64,000 nt of DNA from Christiangramia sabulilitoris (GCF_007050985.1 NZ_VHSF01000001.1:1364001-1428000); one strand, 5' to 3'; positions 1-7,647 are shown, numbered from the stretch's first letter. The notes: a model not told the origin generated them from the sequence alone. Program-made: numbers and translations.

Positions 1-377
1 TTCGTGGCATTAAAGAACATTATAATAACACTGGCGATAAAAGCCATTTTCAATAATCCGAATACCCCGCCTAACAGCTTATTCACGATTCCCAGGGCGG
101 CAAAAGCTGCGATTTTGGTCAGCATTTTCCCCACCAGGGAGACAAGAACTACTATGATCACGAAAGTGACTGCAAAACTGATGAGATTAATGTATTGAGG
201 TTGCCAGTCGACTCTTAAGGAAAGGAAATCTCCGAAGAAATGGGAGAGGTGTATTGCGCCGTAAATTCCGGCTATGATCCCTACCAGCGAAGCAAGCTCT
301 GCAAGCAAACCTCGAAAAAAGCCCCGTACCAGCCCATATAATAGCACCAGGCTTAAAATAATATCCACAGTATTCAT
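1..377 (-). CDS. CvpA family membrane protein (3' end cut by window)
   Basis: The reverse strand opens with ATG at 377 (MNTVDIILSLVLLYG) and stays open to base 1, giving about 125 residues without a stop. Hydrophobic helices alternate with short loops. The LVRGFFRG turn followed by LLAELASLVGIIAG is characteristic of the CvpA (colicin V production) family of small inner-membrane proteins. Family members usually have about 160-200 residues, so the C-terminal part lies outside the window. The molecular role of CvpA is poorly defined; envelope maintenance and biofilm phenotypes are reported. It is divergent from the gene at 423 with only 45 bp between the two start codons. An overlapping open frame starting at 384 is in the wrong frame and has no family features. 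Confidence 0.8.
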   Translation of the reverse strand, partial: MNTVDIILSLVLLYGLVRGFFRGLLAELASLVGIIAGIYGAIHLSHFFGDFLSLRVDWQPQYINLISFAVTFVIIVVLVSLVGKMLTKIAAFAALGIVNKLLGGVFGLLKMAFIASVIIMFFNAT

Positions 378-410
378 AAATCAAATATAATAATTATTAA
401 ATCTAGATGG

Positions 411-418
411 TATCTTTG
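411..418 (+). promoter_or_regulatory. Bacteroidota -7 box (TATCTTTG)
   Basis: TATCTTTG fits the TAnnTTTG consensus of the Bacteroidota primary sigma factor. It ends only 4 bp before the ATG at 423, so a transcript from it would have almost no leader. No clear TTG -33 element is visible, which lowers confidence. Confidence 0.45.
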
Positions 419-422
419 CGGC

Positions 423-779
423 ATGGCAAGAGACGAACAATTAAAAGAAAGATGGGAGAGAGTCCAGAAAAAACTTTCAGACCAGTTTGCAGACGGGGAG
501 TTAATGGAGCTGGATGCTATAATATACCTTATTGGAGTACAGGAATTAGGACAGCCACACCGGCGTTTCAAGAAAGATCATAAACTGGATCTGATGCATA
601 TCGCTATTTGTACGTTGCTGGAACCTTACGGATATTACGAATTCGACTTTTTTGATGATGATGGCTGGCCGCATTTTAAAGTAAAGGAGCAATTGCCCAC
701 CCTAAAAGCCGGGGAACAGTCTGTCCTTATGAAAGAAGCCATCGTACAATATTTTATGGAAAAAGAATATATCTCTTAA
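423..779 (+). CDS. Small conserved protein of unknown function
   Basis: This 118-residue soluble protein has a charged, probably helical N-terminus (residues 1-30, rich in K, E and R) and an acidic aromatic C-terminal half (YYEFDFFDDDGWPHF around 72-86). There is no signal peptide or membrane segment. I do not recognise a named domain. Its stop codon TAA (777-779) is directly followed by the ATG of the next gene, so the two are almost certainly co-transcribed. Together with divergent cvpA this looks like a stable housekeeping neighbourhood. It resembles the short conserved hypothetical proteins common in Flavobacteriaceae, and no function is offered. Confidence 0.8.
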   Translation: MARDEQLKERWERVQKKLSDQFADGELMELDAIIYLIGVQELGQPHRRFKKDHKLDLMHIAICTLLEPYGYYEFDFFDDDGWPHFKVKEQLPTLKAGEQSVLMKEAIVQYFMEKEYIS

Positions 780-1505
780 ATGAACTGGCGGGCACTTTTA
801 CTCGCGTTTCCTTATGATAGCGGTCCGGTTTACCAGGAAACAATGGCCGGCAGACTGCCTGTAGAGCCATTTAATACTTATAGTAATATTCTTTTTCTCT
901 GCATAGTCATTTACTATTCGCTAAAAGTCTATAAAGACTATAATAATCACCGGTTTCTGGCCTGGAGCATTCCGGTCCTCTTTTTAGGTTTTATTGGTGG
1001 GACCGTATATCATGCCACCCGGAGCCATGATATCTGGATGTATATGGATTGGCTGCCTATCGTTTTACTTTGCCTGGCAGTTTCGGTGTATTATACCATT
1101 AAGCTAAAAATGACCCGGAAAAGCAGAACGACCCTGATCCTTGTCGTTCTTTTCCTGGTCTTCGGAATCAGAATGCTGCCGCTTCCAAGGGGGTTGGAAA
1201 CTTCCATAGGTTATATCGCCACGGCCATCGGGTTACTGTTGCCCCTCGTTACTTATTTCTATACCACGAAACTACACAATTGGGGATATGTACTTCTGGC
1301 TTTTCTTAGTTTTGGTTTTGCCATCGGGTTCAGGATCCTGGACGGATTTTATTATATAATTCCAATGGGAACCCATTGGTTATGGCATGTATTTGGAGCC
1401 TTATCGGTCTTTTTCCTGATAAAGTATATCTATAAGGATAAGCTGCCGGTACAACAAGCCGGGCTTGAGATTAAACCGAATAAGCCTTTAAAAGAAGAGG
1501 TTTAG
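780..1505 (+). CDS. Seven-helix membrane protein, CREST/alkaline-ceramidase-like
   Basis: The 241-residue protein has about seven hydrophobic segments. The residues that define the CREST superfamily of membrane hydrolases (alkaline ceramidases, PAQR, Per1) appear in order. An acidic residue and Ser sit near the first helix (VEPFNTYSN, about 28-36). HATRSHDIWMYMDWLP lies around 79-94, with His and Asp spaced as in the ceramidase GxxxxH...D motif. THWLWHVFG sits near 200-208 and matches the second His pair. In known members these His/Asp residues bind a catalytic zinc. The substrate is unknown; a lipid amide or other lipid is the natural guess. Translation is coupled to the preceding gene with zero spacing. 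Ordinary multi-pass protein is the alternative if the metal residues are coincidental. Confidence 0.72.
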   Translation: MNWRALLLAFPYDSGPVYQETMAGRLPVEPFNTYSNILFLCIVIYYSLKVYKDYNNHRFLAWSIPVLFLGFIGGTVYHATRSHDIWMYMDWLPIVLLCLAVSVYYTIKLKMTRKSRTTLILVVLFLVFGIRMLPLPRGLETSIGYIATAIGLLLPLVTYFYTTKLHNWGYVLLAFLSFGFAIGFRILDGFYYIIPMGTHWLWHVFGALSVFFLIKYIYKDKLPVQQAGLEIKPNKPLKEEV

Positions 1506-1518
1506 GTTTAAATTTTAT

Positions 1519-1526
1519 TAAATTTG
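1519..1526 (+). promoter_or_regulatory. -7 box (TAAATTTG) upstream of pheS
   Basis: TAAATTTG matches TAnnTTTG and lies 22 bp before the pheS ATG at 1549, leaving a leader of roughly 15 nt. It sits just after the stop of the preceding gene, suggesting that pheS has its own promoter. Confidence 0.5.
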
Positions 1527-1548
1527 CGCTTCCGAAACGAAATCACCT

Positions 1549-2568
1549 ATGATCGATAAAATTAAAGAGCATATCGCTGATGTTGAAAGCTTTAATGCTA
1601 AAACGAAAGACGAGATCGAAGCTTTTCGAATTAAATATCTTGGTAAAAAGGGATTGCTGAACGAATTTTTTGCGGAATTCAGGAATGTTCCTAATGAGGA
1701 AAAGAAAGCTTTTGGGCAGGCAATAAATGAATTAAAGACGGCTGCACAGGAGAAAGTAAATGCTTTAAAAGAGGAGCTGGAGAATAATGAAGAAGAAAAA
1801 GGTGTTTACGGTGATCTCACGCGACCGGCAGAGCCTGTGGAGATCGGTTCCCGTCATCCAATTTCCCTGGTAAAAAACCAGATTACCGAGATATTTTCAA
1901 ATATTGGTTTCAATGTTTCTGAAGGACCGGAAATGGAAGATGACTGGCATAATTTTACCGCCCTGAATCTTCCAGAGTATCACCCCGCAAGAGACATGCA
2001 GGATACTTTCTTTATACAAACAGACCCGGATATTTTACTAAGAACCCATACATCTTCGGTACAGGTGAGGTATATGGAGGAGAATAAGCCGCCCATCAGG
2101 ACCATTTCTCCGGGAAGGGTTTTTAGGAATGAGGCTATTTCTGCAAGATCACACTGTATTTTTCACCAGGTGGAAGGACTATATATAGATAAGAACGTAT
2201 CGTTTGCAGATATGAAACAGACCATCCTGTATTTTACTAAGCAGCTGTTCGGGAAATCCAAGATAAGGCTCAGACCTTCATATTTTCCGTTTACCGAACC
2301 AAGCGCCGAGGTTGATGTCTATTGGGGACTGGAAACCGAAACCGATTACAGGATTACCAAAGGTACCGGTTGGCTGGAAATCATGGGTTGCGGTATGGTA
2401 GATCCAAATGTTCTGAGAAATTGTAATATAGATCCTCAGGAATATTCCGGATTTGCTTTCGGGATGGGAATTGAAAGGATCGCCATGTTGCTATACCAGA
2501 TAGAAGATATACGTATGTTCTATGAAAACGATCTTCGTTTCCTGGAACAGTTTAAATCTGCCCTTTAG
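1549..2568 (+). CDS. pheS: Phenylalanine--tRNA ligase alpha subunit
   Basis: This is the alpha subunit of the class II alpha2-beta2 phenylalanyl-tRNA synthetase, which charges tRNA-Phe in the cytoplasm. The 339 residues match the usual length. An N-terminal coiled-coil tRNA-binding arm (1-90) is followed by the catalytic core. Motif 1 is around GFNVSEGPEMEDDWHNF, motif 2 is RTISPGRVFRNEAISARSH (about 184-202), and motif 3 ends in GFAFGMGIERIAMLLY near 300-315. pheT, the beta subunit, is not adjacent in the window, which is common in this phylum. The gene overlaps the next small reading frame by one base (TAGTG), suggesting a short operon of three genes ending in the terminator at 3166. Confidence 0.97.
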   Translation: MIDKIKEHIADVESFNAKTKDEIEAFRIKYLGKKGLLNEFFAEFRNVPNEEKKAFGQAINELKTAAQEKVNALKEELENNEEEKGVYGDLTRPAEPVEIGSRHPISLVKNQITEIFSNIGFNVSEGPEMEDDWHNFTALNLPEYHPARDMQDTFFIQTDPDILLRTHTSSVQVRYMEENKPPIRTISPGRVFRNEAISARSHCIFHQVEGLYIDKNVSFADMKQTILYFTKQLFGKSKIRLRPSYFPFTEPSAEVDVYWGLETETDYRITKGTGWLEIMGCGMVDPNVLRNCNIDPQEYSGFAFGMGIERIAMLLYQIEDIRMFYENDLRFLEQFKSAL

Positions 2569-2744
2569 TGAATAATAAAGTTCTTCTTATTCTCGCAGCA
2601 GTAATCATAGGCATCATCATATATGTCACTTTTGTTGTTGCCTTGATCAAGGTTACCCTGGGCTTAATATTATTAGCTATTGCCCTGGCGATACTTTGGA
2701 TCTTCTGGCTAAAAATAAAGAAGAAAGCGAAAGATAAGTTTTGA
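2568..2744 (+). CDS. Tiny membrane protein overlapping pheS
   Basis: A GTG start at 2568 shares its G with the pheS stop codon. The frame encodes 58 residues: MNNK, two nearly continuous hydrophobic stretches (about 5-27 and 30-50), then a strongly basic tail KIKKKAKDKF. The layout suggests two membrane helices with a cytoplasmic positive tail. Support that it is real comes from its exact packing: a one-base overlap with pheS upstream and a four-base overlap (TTGA) with the next gene downstream, both typical of translational coupling. No family is recognised. The weak start codons of this gene and the next imply they depend on ribosomes finishing the upstream gene. Confidence 0.6.
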   Translation: MNNKVLLILAAVIIGIIIYVTFVVALIKVTLGLILLAIALAILWIFWLKIKKKAKDKF

Positions 2745-3136
2745 AAAAAGATATTGAAATACCCGAAGTTAAGGATGTTCATCTGGCCGCGGTCAAGGTT
2801 TTTAATGAACAGTTTGAGACTTATGAATGGAACGTATACCTCATAAACAATTCTAACGATCCATTAGAGATGGTTTTAATTGTTTCTAAAGGGTATGATA
2901 AGAAAAGAGAAACCTCATTAATGCGGCATAAAATAGAGGTGCTCCCGGCCAGGAATTTTGCTAAAATCGAATATTTGCAGGATGAGGTTCTTCAGCTTAA
3001 TAACGAGTTTAAAGTAACTTATTTTGAGGGTTCGAAGATGATGGAGAAAACTTTCGTGTTTAGAGCAAATAGTATAAAAGAAAAAGATCTTACGAAGATC
3101 CCCGTGATCCCTGAAAAAGGAATTTTGGCAAAATAG
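2741..3136 (+). CDS. Conserved hypothetical protein, third gene of the pheS operon
   Basis: The 131-residue soluble protein starts with TTG at 2741, inside the TTGA overlap with the preceding small gene. The first in-frame ATG is much further in, so TTG is the plausible start. The sequence alternates short beta-strand-like segments (WNVYLINNS, MVLIVSKGYD, EFKVTYFEG, KTFVFRANS), with no signal peptide and no membrane helix. I do not recognise a named domain; the pattern suggests a small beta-sandwich. Its place behind pheS, with overlapping starts and a good terminator after it, makes it a real member of the operon. No function is proposed. Confidence 0.7.
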   Translation: MKKDIEIPEVKDVHLAAVKVFNEQFETYEWNVYLINNSNDPLEMVLIVSKGYDKKRETSLMRHKIEVLPARNFAKIEYLQDEVLQLNNEFKVTYFEGSKMMEKTFVFRANSIKEKDLTKIPVIPEKGILAK

Positions 3137-3165
3137 ATCTGTGGGATATCCTACAAAATTGAAAG

Positions 3166-3194
3166 AGCCTCTGAGTAATTCCAGAGGCTTTTTA
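3166..3194 (+). terminator. Intrinsic terminator of the pheS operon
   Basis: An 8-bp perfect stem (AGCCTCTG at 3166-3173 with CAGAGGCT at 3182-3189), an 8-nt loop and a run of five T follow. It lies 30 bp after the stop at 3136, between convergent genes. Confidence 0.85.
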
Positions 3195-3214
3195 ATTGAT
3201 ATCAATGTGATTTG

Positions 3215-4870
3215 TTAGAATTTATTATTTAGATCTTCGAACTCTCCCAGTACTTCTCCGCCACTGTGAACCCGAACTTCTCCAGATACATAAATCTTTG
3301 AATCGTTCCCTACGAATTCAAGGGTTCCACCACTGTTTATATGAAGATCTCCATGTATCTCCATTACACCTTCTATTTTAAATTTGCTGTTGGAGTTTAT
3401 TATAAGATTTTCAGTAGATTTTTTATTTCCAAGCTTAAAGTTACCAGACATATTTAAAATAGCGTCACTGCTTAGGTTGGCACTACTTTCAATAAGCATA
3501 TCCCCGCAGAAGTTCAATATTCCATTCACATTAAGGTGTTTCAGGTTCATCAATCCACTGTAAGAGAATTCTTTTCCAGAGGCTATATTTAAATTTTTAT
3601 CTCCGGCGTAAGCATTATATTCTGAACAATTCAGGAAACCGGCAGATTGTATTTCATCAGCCTGAGGAGCTACGATCTTCAGGATCTTCAAACCGCGGCC
3701 TGAAGCTACGTAAATATATTCTCCTTTGGCCTGAACAAAGTTTGCACTTCCCTGAATTTCAGCAATACCTTCGGCCAGGGGATTCAACCTCTCATTAAGT
3801 TTTATGATATCAAGGCCCGCACCACCATTGGCCATATAGATGAAGTTGTTGTCGGTAGAAACAGCATTGGTAACCTGGTCGCTCGTGCTAATTGCAGTAG
3901 CGTCAGGATGTACCTTTAATGGAAGGCTGGCAATTTTTGTGCCGGCTTCGAAATTGTAAATTCCTACTCCTTCAGTGCCTTCAGATACCAATACATTATC
4001 ACCAAACCACGCGATAGTCCTTTTAGATTCCGGGGTAAGGGCAGCCGTTGGTATTCTGGAATTCTCGACGAGTCCACCATTAATACCAAGGCTTAAAAGA
4101 CCAGCTTCACCACTTAATACGGCCAGGATATTGTTTTTATATGCTGCAGATCTAAGGTCGCCATAGTCCAGAAAAGACTTATTGTCAAAAGGGGTAAGAT
4201 AGCCGGGATACGTGAAATTCCCTACTCCTCCCGCATCTCCGCTAATAATGATCGCTTCACCATTTACTACGAGAATATGAACACCGGCATTACCGGGATT
4301 GCTGTAATCTATCTGGAAATCTCCTGAAAACCGACCGTTTTGAACAGCTACAAACCCCTGAATGCTGCGGTTACCGGCACCATCATTTGCTTCTCTAGCC
4401 GAGGCTCCCGTGAAAACCAGGTAGCCCTTATTGTCCATATATAATGAATTAATATCGGCAATATCGGTTTTCATTCTGCTAACCAGCACCGGGTGGTATT
4501 TATCGCTTACGTCTATAATATCTATACCGCCAAGATAAATTGCGCCTTCTTTGTTATACGAAACATAGGCGAAGTCACCTTTTACATCTACATGGGTTGC
4601 GCGTAAGGATTCGCCATTGACCACAGGAGGTTCTATAAAAGCGATTTGTTCTATACCAAAGGCAGAGGCCGATTCTTCTCCCCTGTGACTATTGATATTT
4701 GCTATTCCTATAACCCCGGTCTCATCAAAATTGATCGCTGAATCAAGTTCTGATTCATCATTAGAGGTGTTGTAATCTTTATCCAGGCTTTCTGGAATAG
4801 AATCGTCATTTTCACAAGAGGTGAAAATTAAGGCTGTAAAAAGGCCTAATCCTAGTAATCTTTTAAACAT
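3215..4870 (-). CDS. LVIVD-repeat lipoprotein with C-terminal solenoid-like module
   Basis: This is a 551-residue exported lipoprotein, with signal peptide and lipobox ending IFTSC (Cys19) followed by an acidic ENDD stretch. Residues about 80-400 carry LVIVD-type propeller repeats (for example IDIIDVSDKYHPVLVSRM), as in surface beta-propeller proteins of Bacteroidota. From about 405 onward the composition changes to short repeats such as LNVNGILNFCGDMLIE, MEIHGDLHINSGG and EVRVHSGGEVLGEFED, which look like the rungs of a beta-solenoid of the bactofilin or polymer-forming type. The same C-terminal module occurs in the next lipoprotein (5040). It is likely at the cell surface as a binding or structural protein. 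No enzyme motif is seen. Confidence 0.82.
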   Translation of the reverse strand: MFKRLLGLGLFTALIFTSCENDDSIPESLDKDYNTSNDESELDSAINFDETGVIGIANINSHRGEESASAFGIEQIAFIEPPVVNGESLRATHVDVKGDFAYVSYNKEGAIYLGGIDIIDVSDKYHPVLVSRMKTDIADINSLYMDNKGYLVFTGASAREANDGAGNRSIQGFVAVQNGRFSGDFQIDYSNPGNAGVHILVVNGEAIIISGDAGGVGNFTYPGYLTPFDNKSFLDYGDLRSAAYKNNILAVLSGEAGLLSLGINGGLVENSRIPTAALTPESKRTIAWFGDNVLVSEGTEGVGIYNFEAGTKIASLPLKVHPDATAISTSDQVTNAVSTDNNFIYMANGGAGLDIIKLNERLNPLAEGIAEIQGSANFVQAKGEYIYVASGRGLKILKIVAPQADEIQSAGFLNCSEYNAYAGDKNLNIASGKEFSYSGLMNLKHLNVNGILNFCGDMLIESSANLSSDAILNMSGNFKLGNKKSTENLIINSNSKFKIEGVMEIHGDLHINSGGTLEFVGNDSKIYVSGEVRVHSGGEVLGEFEDLNNKF

Positions 4871-4989
4871 AAATAGTTAGTATTTCGGGAAGTAAAATTA
4901 GCAATTGGTTTCAGAAGAAAAACATAAATTAATCAGTGAGCCCTGGTTTTCGATGAAGAGTAAGAAAAAACTGATAACGGATATTTTTA

Positions 4990-5022
4990 AAATAAAAAAG
5001 ACCGGTTTTTAGCCGGTCTTTA
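4990..5022 (-). terminator. Terminator after the 5040 lipoprotein gene
   Basis: AAAGACCGG (4997-5005) and CCGGTCTTT (5013-5021) form a 9-bp perfect stem with a 7-nt loop. Read on the minus strand it is followed by TTTTTTATTTT. It sits directly downstream of the stop at 5040. Confidence 0.85.
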
Positions 5023-5039
5023 AAACTTTTAATGGGATT

Positions 5040-5672
5040 TTATTTTTTGATAATGTTCGATACATCCTCGAATGTTCCCTGGATGATGGCTTTCTTATGT
5101 ACTTTAGATTTACCATTTACCTGTAGACTGCTTTCCTCTCCCAGGAATTGTAAAGTGGCTCCTTTACCTAAGGTAAGATCACCTTCGATAAGTACATCTC
5201 CTTCTATTACAAAGTGCCCACCATAAAGTACGGTTACATCACCTTTAACATGCATTTCTCCACCAAAATTGAATACCCCGGCATAATTGATTTTTACATC
5301 TTCACTGGTTTCAACAGTTCCGCAGATATTTAACTGGTCGTTTAATTCAATATTATTCACACTAACTTCTCCATGGTAAGATTGTGGAGTTTCCTCCAGG
5401 ACCATAATGCTGTCGCCACCATCATAATGATGATAGGTGTCACAATCGGCTAAGGCACCTTTGAAGAATTGAGGCAAATGTAAATTAGCGCTTAAACCAT
5501 CTTCTGGTTCATTCCGCATAGGGATGTGAAGTTTGTTAGGGTCGTGTTTTTTTTCTTTTAAAGAATTCTGAATTTCAACAACTTCCTGAGGATCCTCAGC
5601 AGTTGCATCAGATTGACAACCTGTAAAAGCCAGTCCAAGAGACAGGCTTAAAATCAGCAGATTTTTTTTCAT
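5040..5672 (-). CDS. Lipoprotein with solenoid-like repeats, partner of the 3215 gene
   Basis: With ATG at 5672 the product has 210 residues and a clean lipoprotein signal (MKKNLLILSLSLGLAFTGC, Cys19). An upstream ATG at 5687 would only add MNQII before it and is less likely. A polar linker follows to about residue 85. The rest is a ladder of short hydrophobic rungs: DQLNICGTVETSEDVKINYAG, GGEMHVKGDVTVLYGG, DVLIEGDLTLGKGATLQFLG. It ends in QGTFEDVSN, closely like GEFEDLNN at the end of the 3215 product. The two genes are co-oriented and adjacent and probably arose by duplication of the module. A surface-attached, possibly polymerising solenoid is inferred. No catalytic residues are evident. 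Confidence 0.8.
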   Translation of the reverse strand: MKKNLLILSLSLGLAFTGCQSDATAEDPQEVVEIQNSLKEKKHDPNKLHIPMRNEPEDGLSANLHLPQFFKGALADCDTYHHYDGGDSIMVLEETPQSYHGEVSVNNIELNDQLNICGTVETSEDVKINYAGVFNFGGEMHVKGDVTVLYGGHFVIEGDVLIEGDLTLGKGATLQFLGEESSLQVNGKSKVHKKAIIQGTFEDVSNIIKK

Positions 5673-5798
5673 GATAATTTGGTTCATTAGATTTGGAAAA
5701 GTAAATATACTGCTAAAATCTTTAACATTCCAAGATATATCGTTGAAATGTTTAATTGTCAGTTCTTTGAAGATGATGTTGTAGGAAAAAACTTATAT

Positions 5799-6800
5799 TT
5801 AATCCAGCTTGTCAACTAGTTTCTTGAAGACCTGCTTAGGATTCTTACCCTCATAGAGAATGGCATAAACAGCATTGATTATCGGGGTTTTGGCACCTTT
5901 TTCTTTATTGATCTTATAGGCACTTTCCGTAGCATAGTAGCCCTCTGCGATCATACTCATTTCCATCTGCGCACTTTTCACGGTATATCCTTTACCTATC
6001 ATATTACCAAACATACGGTTACGGCTAAATACAGAATAACCGGTCACCAGAAGATCTCCCAGGTAAGCAGAGTCATTAATATTCCTCTTCATTTTATGGA
6101 CCTTCTTGATGAATTTCTTCATTTCTCTAATGGCGTTACTCATAAGTACGCTTTGAAAATTATCCCCGTAGCCTAACCCGTGTGCAATACCCGCGGCGAT
6201 CGCATAGATATTTTTCAGAACAGCAGCATATTCTGTTCCTATTACATCATCACTAATTTTGCAGGTGATGTAATCACTACCTAAAAAGCCGGCGACGATT
6301 TGGGCTTTCTTTTCATCCTGGCAGGCAACAGTAAGATAGGAGAGTCTTTCCAACGCAACTTCTTCTGCATGGCAGGGACCTGTAAGAACCCCGATGTTTT
6401 CCATGGGAACATCGAAATATTCATTAAAATGTTCTCCCACGATCAGGCTGGTTTCGGGAACTATCCCTTTAATTGCTGAAAAAACCACCTTATCATGCAA
6501 AGGTATTTTTAGATTGTCTAGTTCGCGCTTTAGAAATGCTGAAGGAATAGCAAATATTATAAAATCTGATACCTCCACCACTTCATTTATATCATTGCTA
6601 AGATTAAGTTGATCTACATTGAATTCCACAGAACTTAAATAATTCGGGTTATGGTCCTGTTTCTTAATGTGCTCCAGGGCATAAACGCTGCGCATATACC
6701 AGTTCACCTCACTAAGGTTTTCACTTAACATCTTTACAATTGCGGTAGCCCAACTACCACCACCAATAACGCCAAAACTAGGAGCTTTATCCATATACAT
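5799..6800 (-). CDS. gpsA: Glycerol-3-phosphate dehydrogenase, NAD(P)+
   Basis: It makes sn-glycerol 3-phosphate from dihydroxyacetone phosphate for phospholipid synthesis in the cytoplasm. The Rossmann motif GVIGGGSWATA is at the N-terminus. VVFSAIKGI and GVLTGPCHAEE mark the family core, and the substrate-binding stretch EYAAVLKNIYAIAAG with the catalytic Lys follows. The start is taken at ATG 6800 (MYMDKAPSF); ATG 6794 is equally possible. A TTG at 6827 is open in frame but lies inside the -7 promoter box at 6825-6832, so it cannot be translated from that promoter. The product has about 333 residues, the normal length. It stands alone, with no clear terminator before 5799. Confidence 0.95.
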   Translation of the reverse strand: MYMDKAPSFGVIGGGSWATAIVKMLSENLSEVNWYMRSVYALEHIKKQDHNPNYLSSVEFNVDQLNLSNDINEVVEVSDFIIFAIPSAFLKRELDNLKIPLHDKVVFSAIKGIVPETSLIVGEHFNEYFDVPMENIGVLTGPCHAEEVALERLSYLTVACQDEKKAQIVAGFLGSDYITCKISDDVIGTEYAAVLKNIYAIAAGIAHGLGYGDNFQSVLMSNAIREMKKFIKKVHKMKRNINDSAYLGDLLVTGYSVFSRNRMFGNMIGKGYTVKSAQMEMSMIAEGYYATESAYKINKEKGAKTPIINAVYAILYEGKNPKQVFKKLVDKLD

Positions 6801-6824
6801 TAAATTCTCGGCTTCAAAAATAAG

Positions 6825-6832
6825 CAAAATTA
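6825..6832 (-). promoter_or_regulatory. -7 box (TAATTTTG) of gpsA
   Basis: The minus strand reads TAATTTTG, an exact TAnnTTTG match, 24 bp before the ATG at 6800. Its position rules out the in-frame TTG at 6827 as the translation start. No obvious TTG -33 element is seen. Confidence 0.55.
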
Positions 6833-7024
6833 GATGTATTTAAAGGTTTTCTCTGTTTTTAGGTTTTTTTATTGCGAATTCCATAATAATCTGATATTTC
6901 AACTTTAACAGAAGAATAGCTTTAGAAGGTGCAATCTACTCTGAATGCTATCGTTATTAATATGTTCTAAAAGGTAAGTATTCCCTTTAGAGCGTCTTAG
7001 TTTTTTTGGTTGGTTATTTAGTTG
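6833..7024. other. Gene-free stretch ending in an orphan terminator
   Basis: This AT-rich interval lies between the divergent gpsA and Kbp-like genes. The longest ATG frame I see on the plus strand is about ten codons. It precedes a strong terminator (7025-7055) that belongs to no visible gene, so a small RNA read left to right is possible. No exact TAnnTTTG box was found on the plus strand. Confidence 0.4.
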
Positions 7025-7055
7025 AAAAAACCGCTTCCACAGAGGCGGTTTTTTT
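7025..7055 (+). terminator. Strong intrinsic terminator with no upstream gene
   Basis: A6 CCGCTTC (7025-7037) pairs with GAGGCGG T7 (7042-7055) around a 4-nt loop, giving a 13-pair stem with one G-T pair. The A and T tracts make it usable in both directions. It lies between divergently transcribed genes, so it ends neither of them. Confidence 0.8.
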
Positions 7056-7070
7056 AATTAAGGTTCAGAT

Positions 7071-7078
7071 TAATTTTG
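7071..7078 (+). promoter_or_regulatory. -7 box (TAATTTTG) for the Kbp-like gene
   Basis: TAATTTTG fits TAnnTTTG exactly and starts just downstream of the orphan terminator. A transcript from here would carry a leader of about 70 nt before the ATG at 7156. Confidence 0.45.
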
Positions 7079-7155
7079 GAAAACTTTAGGATTAGAAAGA
7101 CCTTCTAACTTCCTTCACTTTTGTACATTTAATTAACTAACTACAAATCAATAAT

Positions 7156-7647
7156 ATGGGATTATTTTCTTTTATTAAAGAAGCAGGAAAAAAGATTTTC
7201 GGGAAGGAAAAATCAAATACCACCGAAGTTGAAACTGTAGATCACAAGCAGGAAAATGAAAAAGCAGCCAGGAAACTTGAGGAAACCATTGCAGACCTGA
7301 ATTTAAAGGCTGAAAATCTAAAAATAAACATAGAAAATGACATGGCAGTGGTCTCCGGTAAAGCAATGGACCAGGCGACCAGAGAGAAAATAATACTGGT
7401 GATTGGAAATACTGAAGGTATTGCCCAGGTTGATGACCGGATGGATGTAATTAACTCAGAGCCTGAAGCTGTTTTCCATACTGTAGAAAGAGGTGATAGC
7501 TTAAGTAAGATTTCAAAAGCTCATTACGGGGATGCGAATCAATACCCGCTCATCTTCGAGGCTAATAAGCCAATGTTGCAGGATCCCGATAAGATTTACC
7601 CGGGGCAGGTTTTAAGAATTCCGCCACTAGACGAAAAAAGAAAATAA
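7156..7647 (+). CDS. BON-LysM protein, Kbp (YgaU)-like
   Basis: The 163-residue protein has the two-domain order of E. coli Kbp/YgaU, a cytoplasmic potassium-binding protein. A BON domain (about 45-98: NLKINIENDMAVVSGKAMD, then IAQVDDRMDVI) is followed by a C-terminal LysM domain (about 107-160: HTVERGDSLSKISKAHYGD, ending YPGQVLRIPPL). The N-terminus MGLFSFIKEAGKKIFGKEKS is amphipathic and is not a signal peptide. The length is close to Kbp (149). The family role is inferred; a LysM domain can also bind peptidoglycan, but no export signal is present. The gene has its own promoter-like box at 7071 and is followed by the long palindrome at 7649. Confidence 0.88.
   Translation: MGLFSFIKEAGKKIFGKEKSNTTEVETVDHKQENEKAARKLEETIADLNLKAENLKINIENDMAVVSGKAMDQATREKIILVIGNTEGIAQVDDRMDVINSEPEAVFHTVERGDSLSKISKAHYGDANQYPLIFEANKPMLQDPDKIYPGQVLRIPPLDEKRK

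Noticed and set aside
6801-6827. TTG at 6827 as the gpsA start
   Set aside because: It lies inside the -7 box TAATTTTG (6825-6832), and the added residues do not occur before the Rossmann motif in the family.
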